From NCBI RefSeq assembly GCF_022867795.2, contig NZ_CP107006.1, positions 5,022,001 through 5,086,000 on the forward strand: a DNA stretch of 64,000 bases, in the 5' to 3' direction. A program made the position numbers and the translations under genes. Below the pieces are notes generated by a model. It saw only the letters and a program-made list of their open reading frames with translations, was not told where the DNA came from and did no database searches. Positions within the stretch are counted from its first letter, which is position 1. Each line of letters starts with the position of its first letter. Positions 45,368 to 53,178 of this stretch are shown piece by piece. The DNA is from Chitinophaga horti. GTDB lineage: Bacteria; Bacteroidota; Bacteroidia; Chitinophagales; Chitinophagaceae.

Positions 45368-45445
45368 TTTCGGCTGAACGCCAGGCGAACCTTCCACCGG
45401 GTTAGTTTTGGCTGAACGCCAGGCGCACCTTCCACCACGCTAGCT
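45341..45445 (+). repeat. 38-base tandem repeat, about 2.7 copies
   Basis: The units begin CGCCAGGCG at 45341, 45379 and 45417, with a constant 38-base period. They read on through the ACCTTCCACC and GGGTTAGTTT blocks, each copy with one to several changes. The first copy contains the last codons and stop codon of the upstream gene. Because 38 is not a multiple of three, later copies are in different frames. Confidence 0.8.
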
Positions 45446-45876
45446 TCACCTACGTTGATATCGGCTGCTTACCGGACGAGCAGCCCGCCCCCTCATGCCC
45501 CTATCTTTCCCCAACGCCCCTGCACGACTGATTAATCCACCGCATTCACATCCCATGTCTCCCCAACCTGCCCTTCCTGCATAAAAGACCACGCACTTCT
45601 ACCCAAAAATTCAACTTTTGCCCAATTTTGGACTACTCCATGTCACCTCCGGGACAAGTCAACTTCATCTCCGGGTCAAGTCCACATTCTATAGTGGGAT
45701 ATTGGCCGGTTATCCCGATGTAACAGTTATATTAATGCACTATCAAGCCGTTTTATCCAGTGAAAATGCGTTGTCAGTTATAGGACCATGGGCGCAAACA
45801 TGTGCCGCTGCGTATCTTTCATTAAGCAGATAGCAGCTGTAACAAGATGCGCATGTGGGAAACGCCATTGCAGCAC
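45446..45876. other. intergenic stretch without a recognised gene
   Basis: It contains a degenerate 22-base direct repeat (CTCCGGGACAAGTCAAC near 45652 and CTCCGGGTCAAGTCCAC near 45674). Short open frames on both strands have no recognisable similarity. A decayed gene or mobile element is possible but not demonstrable. Confidence 0.35.
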
Positions 45877-45909
45877 ATAAAAAAGGCCGCCTGAATACAG
45901 ACAGCCTTT
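45877..45909 (-). terminator. intrinsic terminator after rtcB
   Basis: AAAGGCCGCCTG at 45882-45893 pairs with CAGACAGCCTTT at 45898-45909 with two mismatches. On the minus strand the hairpin is followed by a T-run (complement of 45879-45884). Confidence 0.75.
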
Positions 45910-45931
45910 CTCTACTTACACCCACAACATT

Positions 45932-47332
45932 TTATTCCCCATCCGCCATCCGCACGATCGTCGGCTGGAAACGGGCGAGCACTTCCACCAAATCGGTTTG
46001 GGCACTCATTACTTCATTAATATTCTTATACGCCATCGGCGCCTCGTCCAGACCGCCACCAATCAGCGTTACGCCATGGTCACGTAACATCTTATCCATC
46101 GCATGACGGGTAATCGACTGCGTAGCTGCCGTCCGCGACATCGCTCTGCCTGCACCATGCGATGCAGAATCCAGCGAAGCAGCTTCACCACGACCACGTA
46201 CGATGTAACCCGGCGCCGTCATCGATCCGGGGATGATACCCATTACACCTTTACCGGCCGGGGTAGCACCTTTACGGTGTACGATCATCTCTTTGCCCTC
46301 ATGGGTTTCTTTCCACGCGAAGTTATGATGGTTCTCCACCCGCGCCAGCACTTCTGCACCCATCGCTTTTACCAGTCGCTCGTGGATCAGGTGGTGACAG
46401 GCGGAGGCGTAATCACCTGCCAGGTTCATCGACAGCCAGTATTCCTGTCCGGCCTCAGAGTTTAAATCTAACCACGCCAGGTGTTGCACTTCTTTCGGGA
46501 GCGGACAAAGTTCTTTTGCCAGCCGCGTATAATGCCCTGCTACCTGCGCGCCAAGGCCACGGGAGCCGGAGTGACTTAATATCGCAGTGTATTCACCCGG
46601 CATTAGTCCCCATTCGTTTTGCGCGTCCTGGATATGCACCACACCCCATTCCACGAAGTGGTTGCCCGAGCCGGAAGTACCTAATTGTCCTACAGCTTTA
46701 TCATGCAGGAACTTCAACAGCGGCAGCTCTTCGAACTCTTTACGTTCTAGTACCTCTGCATCGGGTGTATGCTTCCAGGCTGCGCCGGCACCGAACTTGG
46801 TATGATCGGTCAGCACCTTCACGTATTTGTTGTATTCTGCCTGCTGTGATTTCACAGGCAGGTCAAGAATGCTCAAACACATCCTGCACCCAATATCAAC
46901 GCCTACGCCGTAAGGAATGACTGCATTCCCGGTAGCTAATACACCACCGATCGGCAATCCGTACCCGTGATGCGCATCCGGCATCAAGGCACCGGCTACG
47001 GCTACAGGCAGTCGTACGGCCTGTTCCATCTGCCGGATGGCGGAAGGATCTATAAATTCAGCGCCGTATACGGCATACTTAATCCCGTTATCCCTCAGGG
47101 CGCGTGCTTCCTGTTCCTGCTTCTCCACCAGTCGTTCAGCGATCTTACCCAGTACTTCGTCGTTTACATAATCTTGCGGCGAGGCCAGTACTTTCGATAA
47201 TACGGCGAGCGCATCTTCCTGTGAATGATGTTTATAATGTAATTCCATTACACCGATCGCGATGCTGATGACAGGGCTTTCGGGGTAACCTATGTTCCGG
47301 AGGTCTTTACCTCTCAGTTTTAATTTTGCCAT
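45932..47332 (-). CDS. rtcB: RtcB family RNA-splicing ligase
   Basis: The protein has 466 residues from the ATG at 47332 (MAKLKLRGKDLRNIGYPESP), preferred over an upstream in-frame start that adds nine residues. It has the RtcB metal and GTP-binding blocks: IPYGVGVDIGCRMCLSIL, TSGSGNHFVEWG, ILSHSGSRGLG, VENHHNFAW and RKGATPAGKGVMGIIPGSM. The guanylylated His is in SASHGAGRAMSR near residue 392. RtcB joins 2',3'-cyclic phosphate ends to 5'-OH ends in RNA repair, using GTP and Mn. No archease or RtcA/RtcR gene is nearby. The gene is flanked by terminators on both sides, so it is transcribed alone. Confidence 0.95.
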   Translation of the reverse strand: MAKLKLRGKDLRNIGYPESPVISIAIGVMELHYKHHSQEDALAVLSKVLASPQDYVNDEVLGKIAERLVEKQEQEARALRDNGIKYAVYGAEFIDPSAIRQMEQAVRLPVAVAGALMPDAHHGYGLPIGGVLATGNAVIPYGVGVDIGCRMCLSILDLPVKSQQAEYNKYVKVLTDHTKFGAGAAWKHTPDAEVLERKEFEELPLLKFLHDKAVGQLGTSGSGNHFVEWGVVHIQDAQNEWGLMPGEYTAILSHSGSRGLGAQVAGHYTRLAKELCPLPKEVQHLAWLDLNSEAGQEYWLSMNLAGDYASACHHLIHERLVKAMGAEVLARVENHHNFAWKETHEGKEMIVHRKGATPAGKGVMGIIPGSMTAPGYIVRGRGEAASLDSASHGAGRAMSRTAATQSITRHAMDKMLRDHGVTLIGGGLDEAPMAYKNINEVMSAQTDLVEVLARFQPTIVRMADGE

Positions 47333-47434
47333 TCGTTTGTTGTTGTAACGTACCGGCACAAATACAGGGCCGGCATCTTCAATGTTGTCTGTTTTAATTC
47401 AGGGAAATGCATGAGAGCGGCGGGGGACGGGCAA

Positions 47435-47464
47435 CAAAAAGGTCCGGCTCATGATGGCCGGACC
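47435..47464 (-). terminator. intrinsic terminator upstream of rtcB
   Basis: GGTCCGGC at 47441-47448 pairs perfectly with GCCGGACC at 47457-47464. On the minus strand the hairpin is followed by TTTTTG. It ends the transcript carrying the DinB-like gene and the 26-codon ORF. Confidence 0.88.
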
Positions 47465-47490
47465 AGATCATTTTTATTCGTTCACTACTG

Positions 47491-47571
47491 TTACATAGTA
47501 ACGGGAATAACCTGCCCGGACCCGCGTGGATCAAGATTGCGTCTGCCTGAATCTATGCTGTTCCGGAGCAT
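47491..47571 (-). CDS. possible 26-residue peptide between dinB-like gene and terminator
   Basis: An ATG at 47571 opens a frame of 26 codons ending TAA at 47491, 27 bases before a perfect terminator hairpin. The peptide begins MLRNSIDSGRRNLDPRGSGQ and ends VIPVTM; it is basic and has no Cys. It lies 75 bases after the stop codon of the DinB-like gene, so the two may be cotranscribed. No family was recognised. Chance occurrence at this length is quite possible; the position just before the terminator is the main reason to list it. Confidence 0.25.
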   Translation of the reverse strand: MLRNSIDSGRRNLDPRGSGQVIPVTM

Positions 47572-47646
47572 TGTTATCAATTTAAAAGTTTAGAAAATAA
47601 AGCATACACGGGCGGCTGAATTGCAATACAACCCATGCATAGCTGT

Positions 47647-48216
47647 TTAGGATGCAAGCGCTTCCGTTTCCTCATACTGCAATTCCAGTTTCTGCATCTG
47701 GCGGATGTGGCGTTGGATATGCTTTGTGAGGAAATATATGTACTGGTAAACATCCAGTTTACCGAGATTATTTACGCTCATATTGATGCTTACCAGGCGG
47801 CCTTCGCCGTTTTTAAGCAGGGACAGGTTGTACACGCACTGTGCATACTGTTGTTTCAGCAGCGCCCTTACTTCGGACATCGCCTGCAGGCCGGTGGGCT
47901 CCATATGTTCGGGCCGTACCCATTGGAAGGTACCATCGCTGATCACATCGATCTCTCGAAACTTATCTTCATAGTTGGGCGGTGGCATCACGATCAGGCC
48001 ATTTACACGGCGGTCCAGTGCGCGACGGGTGCTTTTGTTAATAATCAGGAGCAAAAAGTAGTTGGCTAAACTAATGTGCTCCAGTACTTCCCTGGCGTTC
48101 CAGTGGTCTAACGTGGGTTTGAAGTGCAGCAGGGAGTGATCTTTATCGAACCATTGGTCGATTTCCCTAAAGTTTTCTACCAGGGCCTCTCTTACAAGTT
48201 GTACTACATTTCTCAT
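47647..48216 (-). CDS. DinB-like four-helix protein
   Basis: The protein has 189 residues from the ATG at 48216 (MRNVVQLVREALVENFREID). Features of the DinB/YfiT superfamily are the first metal-ligand region in the helix DHWNAREVLEHISLANYFLL and the C-terminal YFLTKHIQRHIRQMQKLELQ, whose two His residues are spaced as in the metal site. These proteins are thiol-dependent transferases or uncharacterised stress proteins. The three-His pattern H...H-x-x-x-H is present (EHISL, TKHIQRHI). A longer start adding eleven residues (48249) is less likely because the conserved first helix begins at the internal Met. Specific function unknown. Confidence 0.75.
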   Translation of the reverse strand: MRNVVQLVREALVENFREIDQWFDKDHSLLHFKPTLDHWNAREVLEHISLANYFLLLIINKSTRRALDRRVNGLIVMPPPNYEDKFREIDVISDGTFQWVRPEHMEPTGLQAMSEVRALLKQQYAQCVYNLSLLKNGEGRLVSINMSVNNLGKLDVYQYIYFLTKHIQRHIRQMQKLELQYEETEALAS

Positions 48217-48314
48217 GGGCTCAAGTTTTGGGGGCAAGCCACTTCTCAAATAATTAAAAGTGCGTACCGGTTAATATAAATTACTGTTCCATCCTATGTT
48301 TCAGCTGGCCTCTA

Positions 48315-48351
48315 AAAGAAAAAACCCGGCCAACTTTATCAGCGGACCGGG
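48315..48351 (-). terminator. intrinsic terminator after the 35-codon ORF
   Basis: CCCGG at 48325-48329 pairs with CCGGG at 48347-48351, with possible extension inward. On the minus strand the hairpin is followed by a T-rich run (complement of 48315-48324). Confidence 0.7.
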
Positions 48352-48376
48352 TATTTTATCATTATAAACAATTTGT

Positions 48377-48484
48377 TTATACTATAACATACCTCTCCCG
48401 CCTGGTTTTATAAGCAAAAACCTGCTTACACATCTTTCGACATGCACTCTGCGACAGCGTAATAATCATCTTCTCTTTCATCAT
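48377..48484 (-). CDS. possible 35-residue basic peptide with two Cys
   Basis: A frame opens with two adjacent ATG codons (48484 and 48481) and ends at TAA 48377-48379. The peptide begins MMKEKMIITLSQSACRKMCK and ends in the strongly basic YKTRRERYVIV. It is followed after 26 bases by a terminator. Its start codon lies only 11 bases after the T-run of the previous terminator, so it is either made by read-through or has a promoter inside that terminator. No family was recognised. It could be a small regulatory or antimicrobial-type peptide, or chance. Confidence 0.3.
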   Translation of the reverse strand: MMKEKMIITLSQSACRKMCKQVFAYKTRRERYVIV

Positions 48485-48494
48485 CACTTATAAA

Positions 48495-48523
48495 GAAAAA
48501 GGTCCCGCGTTTCCTGCGGGACC
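48495..48523 (-). terminator. strong intrinsic terminator after the 23-codon ORF
   Basis: GGTCCCGC at 48501-48508 pairs perfectly with GCGGGACC at 48516-48523. On the minus strand the hairpin is followed by TTTTT (complement of 48496-48500). Confidence 0.9.
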
Positions 48524-48552
48524 TTCTTGTTATATCTTAAAGTAAGTTTGTA

Positions 48553-48624
48553 TTATTTACCTTTATAACATGCCCGCATTTCTACCGCCAGCTTCATTTG
48601 CTTGCGGGAAATAACCTGCTTCAT
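48553..48624 (-). CDS. possible 23-residue basic peptide
   Basis: An ATG at 48624 opens 23 codons ending TAA at 48553-48555. The peptide begins MKQVISRKQMKLAVEMRACY and ends KGK, with seven Lys or Arg and one Cys. A strong terminator begins 30 bases downstream. A promoter-like sequence (TATG, 19 bases, TATCTTTG) lies about 55-85 bases upstream. Thus promoter, short ORF and terminator form a transcript of about 170 bases. The transcript could equally be a small RNA in which the ORF is incidental. No family was recognised. Confidence 0.35.
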   Translation of the reverse strand: MKQVISRKQMKLAVEMRACYKGK

Positions 48625-48677
48625 ATATTGACAATTGTGTAACACTTCTTTTTGCTCTATTCTATTTAACTCTACAA

Positions 48678-48708
48678 CAAAGATATATTGATTTTTTTAC
48701 TCTGCATA
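48678..48708 (-). promoter_or_regulatory. Bacteroidetes-type promoter for the 23-codon transcript
   Basis: On the minus strand TATG (48705-48708) is followed after 19 bases by TATCTTTG (48678-48685). The latter matches the -7 consensus TAnnTTTG exactly; the former is one base from the -33 consensus TTTG, and the spacing is as expected. It lies in a 148-base A+T-rich gap between the DUF3857 gene and the small ORF. Confidence 0.5.
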
Positions 48709-48771
48709 ATTTTCCAGGTAAAAAAATTATTAATTCAAAAAAATTACTAAACATCTTTAGAACTGAACAGG

Positions 48772-50958
48772 TTACGCTTTCTTCAGCAGTAACTTTGCAT
48801 CCTGGAAAGCCAGCGCCGCATCGATCACTTTCACCAAATCGCCCCACTGTGCTGCCTTTTCGAAGGCATGCTTATACGTTTTTTTGATATTAAGTGTCAG
48901 CTTCCCGCCGTTTACCGCCCCGTTCACCACGAAGGAAGCGGCGTCCGTATCCACGTTTTGCTGCAGTTTATCGAGCCCCTCCACCGTGTAACCGGCCGGG
49001 ATTTGTATATCTATACTATACTCGAACGACCTGGCGAAGGGCATGTATACATCCACTTTACGATCGCGCTGCGATGGTTTAAGGGTCAGCTGGCCGCCGA
49101 TGAGTTTACCGGCATCGAGGATGTAATTGTTACCGGCACGTTTCACCAGACCTTCCAATGAGAAGCGGGTGGTGTATACAAAGTCGGGCTTTGCATGCTG
49201 TAACCCCATCTTCGTAATACCAAACTTGCTTACTTCTTTAGGCTCCACATCAAAAGTGCCTTTTATTTCTCCCTTGAAGATGTCTTTCCAGTCTTTACGC
49301 GCCTTCGCAAATGCATTCGCGTACTCTTCCGCCAGCGACTTGTTACGGCGACTGTCTGCAAATTCCTCCATGAACGACGTTTTCACGCCCATGTTCTTCC
49401 GTTCTTCCTCGTAATATTCTTCGAACAGCAGCAGCGATTGCTGGTCGTCGTGTTTAAGATGACCTTTCACCGTAGTAGTGCGGTCGATATTGAGCAGTTG
49501 CATATTATCATCCAGGCTGATGCTCATTTTTTCCAGTTTCGCATTTTCCGCAGGTGTGGTCTGGGGCAGATCTACCTGGTCGGCAAACCCATCTTCCCTG
49601 CGCACTTTGGCGCCCTCTACCACGTACGCATGCTGGCCTTCGAATTCGGACGCGATGTACGACGCGTTGGTGAACATGCCTTCCACACTGATGAACAGGG
49701 GATCCTTCTCCCTCGTTTTCAACATCCATTCGTAGTCGCCGGGGAGCATCACTTCGTCCTGGTCAGGACCGTACTTGGAAGTTACCAGTACGAAGTCGGT
49801 AGGAATATCATTCTTTACGAGGATGTAATTCAGGTACAACAAAAAGCGGCGTTGGTTGAGGGTGCTGTAGTTACGGCCCTGGCCCACCAATATCTTATCG
49901 CCTGCATTCACACGGTACAGTGCCAGGTAGCGAATCGCATAGTAGGCAAAAGTAACGATGTCGCGGTCGGTGGCGTCGCGGTTGGCTTTTTTGTAGTTCG
50001 CGATCAGCTCTTTGGTATCACCCAGGAACGGAACGGTCGCATAACTGGTGCCGGAGCGGCTGCCGAGTACGTGTTTAGTTGCCGCTTCACGGGTACGGAA
50101 GGTGGCCGGATTTTTCATCACCGTGCCTTTGGTAGGGCCGCCCAATGAAGGATCGTTGATCTCTACGAGGTTCATGCGGATCAGCGGCACCTGGCGTATG
50201 GGCGACATCCACAGGCTCATGGGCAGCGCGGGGATGTTGCGTACGAGCATGTCCAGTTCCACGGTGCCATCGGCATATTTCCTTTTAAACTCCGGCGCGC
50301 CGTTGCTGGAGCGATATTGCGTCACGAAACGATCGGCCACTTCGGTGTGAATGGAGTACGACAGGATAGGCTTATCATCCCCCAGCACGAACGTTTCCGG
50401 CAGGAAGGTCTGGTAACCTTCCAGCACCTGTTCCATACACACGAAGTAATCGATAATATCGCCTACCTGCAGATCAGAGATAGCCAGCTTACGCTGCTTG
50501 TCTGTTTTATCGTCGGTAGTGGCCACGGCATCGTCGGCGTTCACGTATTTAACAGCGCCATCAGGTTTGATGATGCGCACGCCCAGCACACGGGTTTCCG
50601 TAACGGGATACGACATCAGGGAGCGGCTGAATTGCTGGTAGTTGAACTCGGAGTATTCTTCCAGCGCAGCCTTGTCATTGATCTTCACCATTTCACGCAC
50701 GATGCGGGTGTACTCCCGTTTACGTTTGCGGCCGGAGGCGCTGATGTCGATGTGCCTGGCCATCACTACGCCCGACTCTTTGTTCATGCTGTCGGGCACG
50801 GTGCGGTTCTTGAAGGCGGGCAGCGACCAGCCCCATACTTCGGCGCGTATTTCTTCGGCGCGTTCTTTATACTTTGCGTCCTGCCGGCTTTGTGCATGTA
50901 CCGCGGCGGCACAGAAAACTACGAGCATAGCTGCCAGGAGAGAGTATCTTATCTTCAT
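48772..50958 (-). CDS. secreted DUF3857/transglutaminase-like protein, probably non-catalytic
   Basis: The protein has 728 residues from the ATG at 50958, which opens a signal peptide (MKIRYSLLAAMLVVFCAAAV to HAQ). A DUF3857 domain spans about residues 60-270 (IVREMVKINDKAALEEYSEF, then VLGVRIIKPDGAVKYVNADD). The transglutaminase-like core region follows (about 310-470), and a C-terminal DUF3858-like beta region ends the protein. Where the neighbouring paralogue has the catalytic GDCKG, this protein has GQGRNYSTLNQRRFLLYL, so the nucleophilic Cys is missing. It is probably periplasmic. It begins 74 bases after the paralogue's stop codon, so the two are probably cotranscribed. Function of the family is unknown. 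Confidence 0.85.
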   Translation of the reverse strand: MKIRYSLLAAMLVVFCAAAVHAQSRQDAKYKERAEEIRAEVWGWSLPAFKNRTVPDSMNKESGVVMARHIDISASGRKRKREYTRIVREMVKINDKAALEEYSEFNYQQFSRSLMSYPVTETRVLGVRIIKPDGAVKYVNADDAVATTDDKTDKQRKLAISDLQVGDIIDYFVCMEQVLEGYQTFLPETFVLGDDKPILSYSIHTEVADRFVTQYRSSNGAPEFKRKYADGTVELDMLVRNIPALPMSLWMSPIRQVPLIRMNLVEINDPSLGGPTKGTVMKNPATFRTREAATKHVLGSRSGTSYATVPFLGDTKELIANYKKANRDATDRDIVTFAYYAIRYLALYRVNAGDKILVGQGRNYSTLNQRRFLLYLNYILVKNDIPTDFVLVTSKYGPDQDEVMLPGDYEWMLKTREKDPLFISVEGMFTNASYIASEFEGQHAYVVEGAKVRREDGFADQVDLPQTTPAENAKLEKMSISLDDNMQLLNIDRTTTVKGHLKHDDQQSLLLFEEYYEEERKNMGVKTSFMEEFADSRRNKSLAEEYANAFAKARKDWKDIFKGEIKGTFDVEPKEVSKFGITKMGLQHAKPDFVYTTRFSLEGLVKRAGNNYILDAGKLIGGQLTLKPSQRDRKVDVYMPFARSFEYSIDIQIPAGYTVEGLDKLQQNVDTDAASFVVNGAVNGGKLTLNIKKTYKHAFEKAAQWGDLVKVIDAALAFQDAKLLLKKA

Positions 50959-51032
50959 GAGAAAGGATTTATGAGCTTTGGTCATGGAAGTTGAGCGCTG
51001 CGGCGATGACCATCAGCGTTTCCATGCAGCGG

Positions 51033-52925
51033 CTATTTTTTTGTAAACGAGATTTGCTGGAGATAGTTTTTGGCAAGCAGTTTTACATCGTCGTTCCATT
51101 GACCAAAAGCAGTTTTGGGCAGATGGGTATTTTTGATGATCAGCTCCTTGCGGTACAAGATCTTGTTGGCCTTCACCTCATAACTCACCGAGAAGTCGTA
51201 GTTATCGCGCGACACCTTCATGCCTTTAGGCAGTTCACTTACCTTTAATTCATCGGGCAGCTGTAATTCCGTTTCATGAACCAGCTTACGTTTGAAGCTG
51301 AATAGCAGGTCGGTTTTACGTTTCGTCGTATCGATGTTAAGGTCATTCATTTCTTTGCGGAAGTCGAGTTCGAGGTACAGATCATTGCCAAAACCCGTGA
51401 TGGCGTTTTTGTACTGCACATCATACTTCATGGTTAAATCGTTATTCCAGTCGTGGAGGCTGGACGTTTGCAGGTTATTGATCGCACATTGGGTTTTACC
51501 TTCTGACAGGTAGCTTTGCAATGCGTCCTGCAGTTTTTCTTTTTTAATGCCGTGGATCTGTGTAAGCAGGAACTCTGTACTTTCGCCGGTGTAGCGGTGT
51601 TCTGTAATACCGGCAAGATCATTACCGTCGATGCGCAGCACGCGTTTTTCATACTCGGCGTTCTGCTCGCTAGTGGCCAGGGGAATACGTTCGATAAAGT
51701 ACTTATCACCATCTTCCACCATCACCTGGCGGCCCTGGATGCGTTCTGCGTATTTGTTAAAACCGATGTAGCTTTCTGTTGCGTCGAGGAAGTACAATTT
51801 TCCTTCATGCTTCACGCCGCAGATCATGTGGTTGTCTACGGAGAGTGAGGGGATGGAGTAATCGTAAGCGATGTGGTTTGTGCCGATCCAGCAGAGGCGG
51901 GCATCATAGCCGAGAGACTTCAGCAATTCCTTGGTGAGGTTCGCCATGCCTTTACAGTCGCCATACTTCTTTTGCAACACCTCCTGCGCCTTTGCCGGCC
52001 TGAAACCCGCGATGCCATCTTCGAAAGCGATGTAGCGGATGTTTTCCTGCACCCAGTTATACACCGCTTTGATCTTATCGATATCCGTGCTTGCGTTCTT
52101 CGTGATCGACTGCGCCAGTGGCTTGATGGTGGTAGCGTCGTTGCCGATCGTCTGCACAAGGCTGTGGTACCAGGCGTACAGGTCGTCTACGGAATTGAAG
52201 AAGTTGACGCGGCCAGTTTTAGGTGCTGCATATTTGCTGCAAACGAGCAGGTGCGGGTAAATGTAAGACGGCCCCCGCGACATGGACTCGTCTGCCCGGG
52301 CAGGCAGATTGGTCATGGTGTAAACGTATATGTCTGCGTCGGTCTTTTTATCATATTCGACGGTCTTCTTTACCTGAAAGCCCGCGAAGTTCATCTCTTT
52401 TATGTCGACATGCATCCAGCGTGGCACGGCGAAAGCGATCTCTTTCAGGTCCTGGTAGTACCCTTCGTGAAAGTACACCGAGGTAAGGTAGCGTGGATCA
52501 TGCGTGGTGCGCACGAGGTCGAAGTAGCTTTCGGTGCCTTTCTTTTCGAGCGGCAATACGAAGGTGGCGACGTGCATGTCGGAGAAGAAGAAGTCTTCCA
52601 CTTCGTAGTAGCGGTACTCCGGCTTGATGTATTTCGCCTTTTCGTTATTAACGTAGATACGGATATCGTCGATGGTGCTTTTATCGTCGTAGAACTCGGC
52701 CACGCGTACGGCGCCGCGGTATTCATTGCAGCGGTATACCGTGTGGGCGTTCTCGCGCACTTTAACGGGATTGTCTTTATCACCTGTAATAAACTCGTAG
52801 CGCTGTTTCATTTCACGGATGGTGATGTTACGGTCATCGTCATCCTGGGCACAAAGGTGTAGGGGAAACATGGCGATGCAGGCGAACATCCACCATTTCC
52901 TCAGGCAGTTGGGATAAGTGTTCAT
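51033..52925 (-). CDS. secreted DUF3857 and transglutaminase-core protein
   Basis: A 630-residue protein with a signal peptide (LRKWWMFACIAMFPLHLCAQ). DUF3857 lies at about residues 50-230. The transglutaminase core has the catalytic Cys in LQKKYGDCKGMANLTKELLK (about residue 325), the His in SVDNHMICGVKHEGKLY and the Asp in FLDATESYIGFN. A C-terminal DUF3858-like region follows (LVHETELQLPDELKVSELPK). The full Cys-His-Asp triad suggests a papain-fold protease, amidase or acyltransferase in the periplasm. Substrates of this Bacteroidetes family are not established. It is the first gene of a probable two-gene operon. Confidence 0.88.
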   Translation of the reverse strand: MNTYPNCLRKWWMFACIAMFPLHLCAQDDDDRNITIREMKQRYEFITGDKDNPVKVRENAHTVYRCNEYRGAVRVAEFYDDKSTIDDIRIYVNNEKAKYIKPEYRYYEVEDFFFSDMHVATFVLPLEKKGTESYFDLVRTTHDPRYLTSVYFHEGYYQDLKEIAFAVPRWMHVDIKEMNFAGFQVKKTVEYDKKTDADIYVYTMTNLPARADESMSRGPSYIYPHLLVCSKYAAPKTGRVNFFNSVDDLYAWYHSLVQTIGNDATTIKPLAQSITKNASTDIDKIKAVYNWVQENIRYIAFEDGIAGFRPAKAQEVLQKKYGDCKGMANLTKELLKSLGYDARLCWIGTNHIAYDYSIPSLSVDNHMICGVKHEGKLYFLDATESYIGFNKYAERIQGRQVMVEDGDKYFIERIPLATSEQNAEYEKRVLRIDGNDLAGITEHRYTGESTEFLLTQIHGIKKEKLQDALQSYLSEGKTQCAINNLQTSSLHDWNNDLTMKYDVQYKNAITGFGNDLYLELDFRKEMNDLNIDTTKRKTDLLFSFKRKLVHETELQLPDELKVSELPKGMKVSRDNYDFSVSYEVKANKILYRKELIIKNTHLPKTAFGQWNDDVKLLAKNYLQQISFTKK

Positions 52926-53036
52926 ACAATTACGGGTTGCAGCTTATGACAAGCCGTAATAAAGGTAGTAATTAATACAAAATTAAAAAACTACATAGTA
53001 GATAAAATATTTATGGGACCGGAACCGCCGGGCGGG

Positions 53037-53097
53037 GGCATGGCAGTGCCGCGCCGGGGTAGGCATGGCAGTGCGGCGCCGGGGTGGGCATGGCAGG
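53037..53097. repeat. 25-base G+C-rich tandem repeat, about 2.4 copies
   Basis: GGCATGGCAGTG...CGCCGGGGT units start at 53037, 53062 and 53087 with a constant 25-base period and few differences. They lie between the DUF3857 operon and the radical SAM gene. No protein use of the repeat was seen. Confidence 0.8.
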
Positions 53098-53178
53098 CAC
53101 ACGATCACCCGCAGGGCTGCGAAGCGGAAATCCAGCCGGTAACATCGGGCGCCGCGCGTAGCGGCTTCTCATATCGCC

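Noticed and set aside
45341-45445. CRISPR array
   Set aside because: The 38-base units are directly adjacent with no variable spacers, and no cas genes are present.
45618-45833. 71-codon plus-strand frame after the tandem repeats
   Set aside because: It has no recognisable domain and begins in low-complexity repeat-like sequence; a decayed mobile element was considered but no transposase motif was seen.
47333-47359. Longer start for RtcB
   Set aside because: The extra nine residues precede the conserved MAKLKLRG N-terminus and are unlikely.
48662-48847. 61-codon minus-strand frame overlapping the end of the DUF3857 gene
   Set aside because: Its first half is an out-of-frame reading of the larger gene and the second half is A+T-rich promoter sequence.
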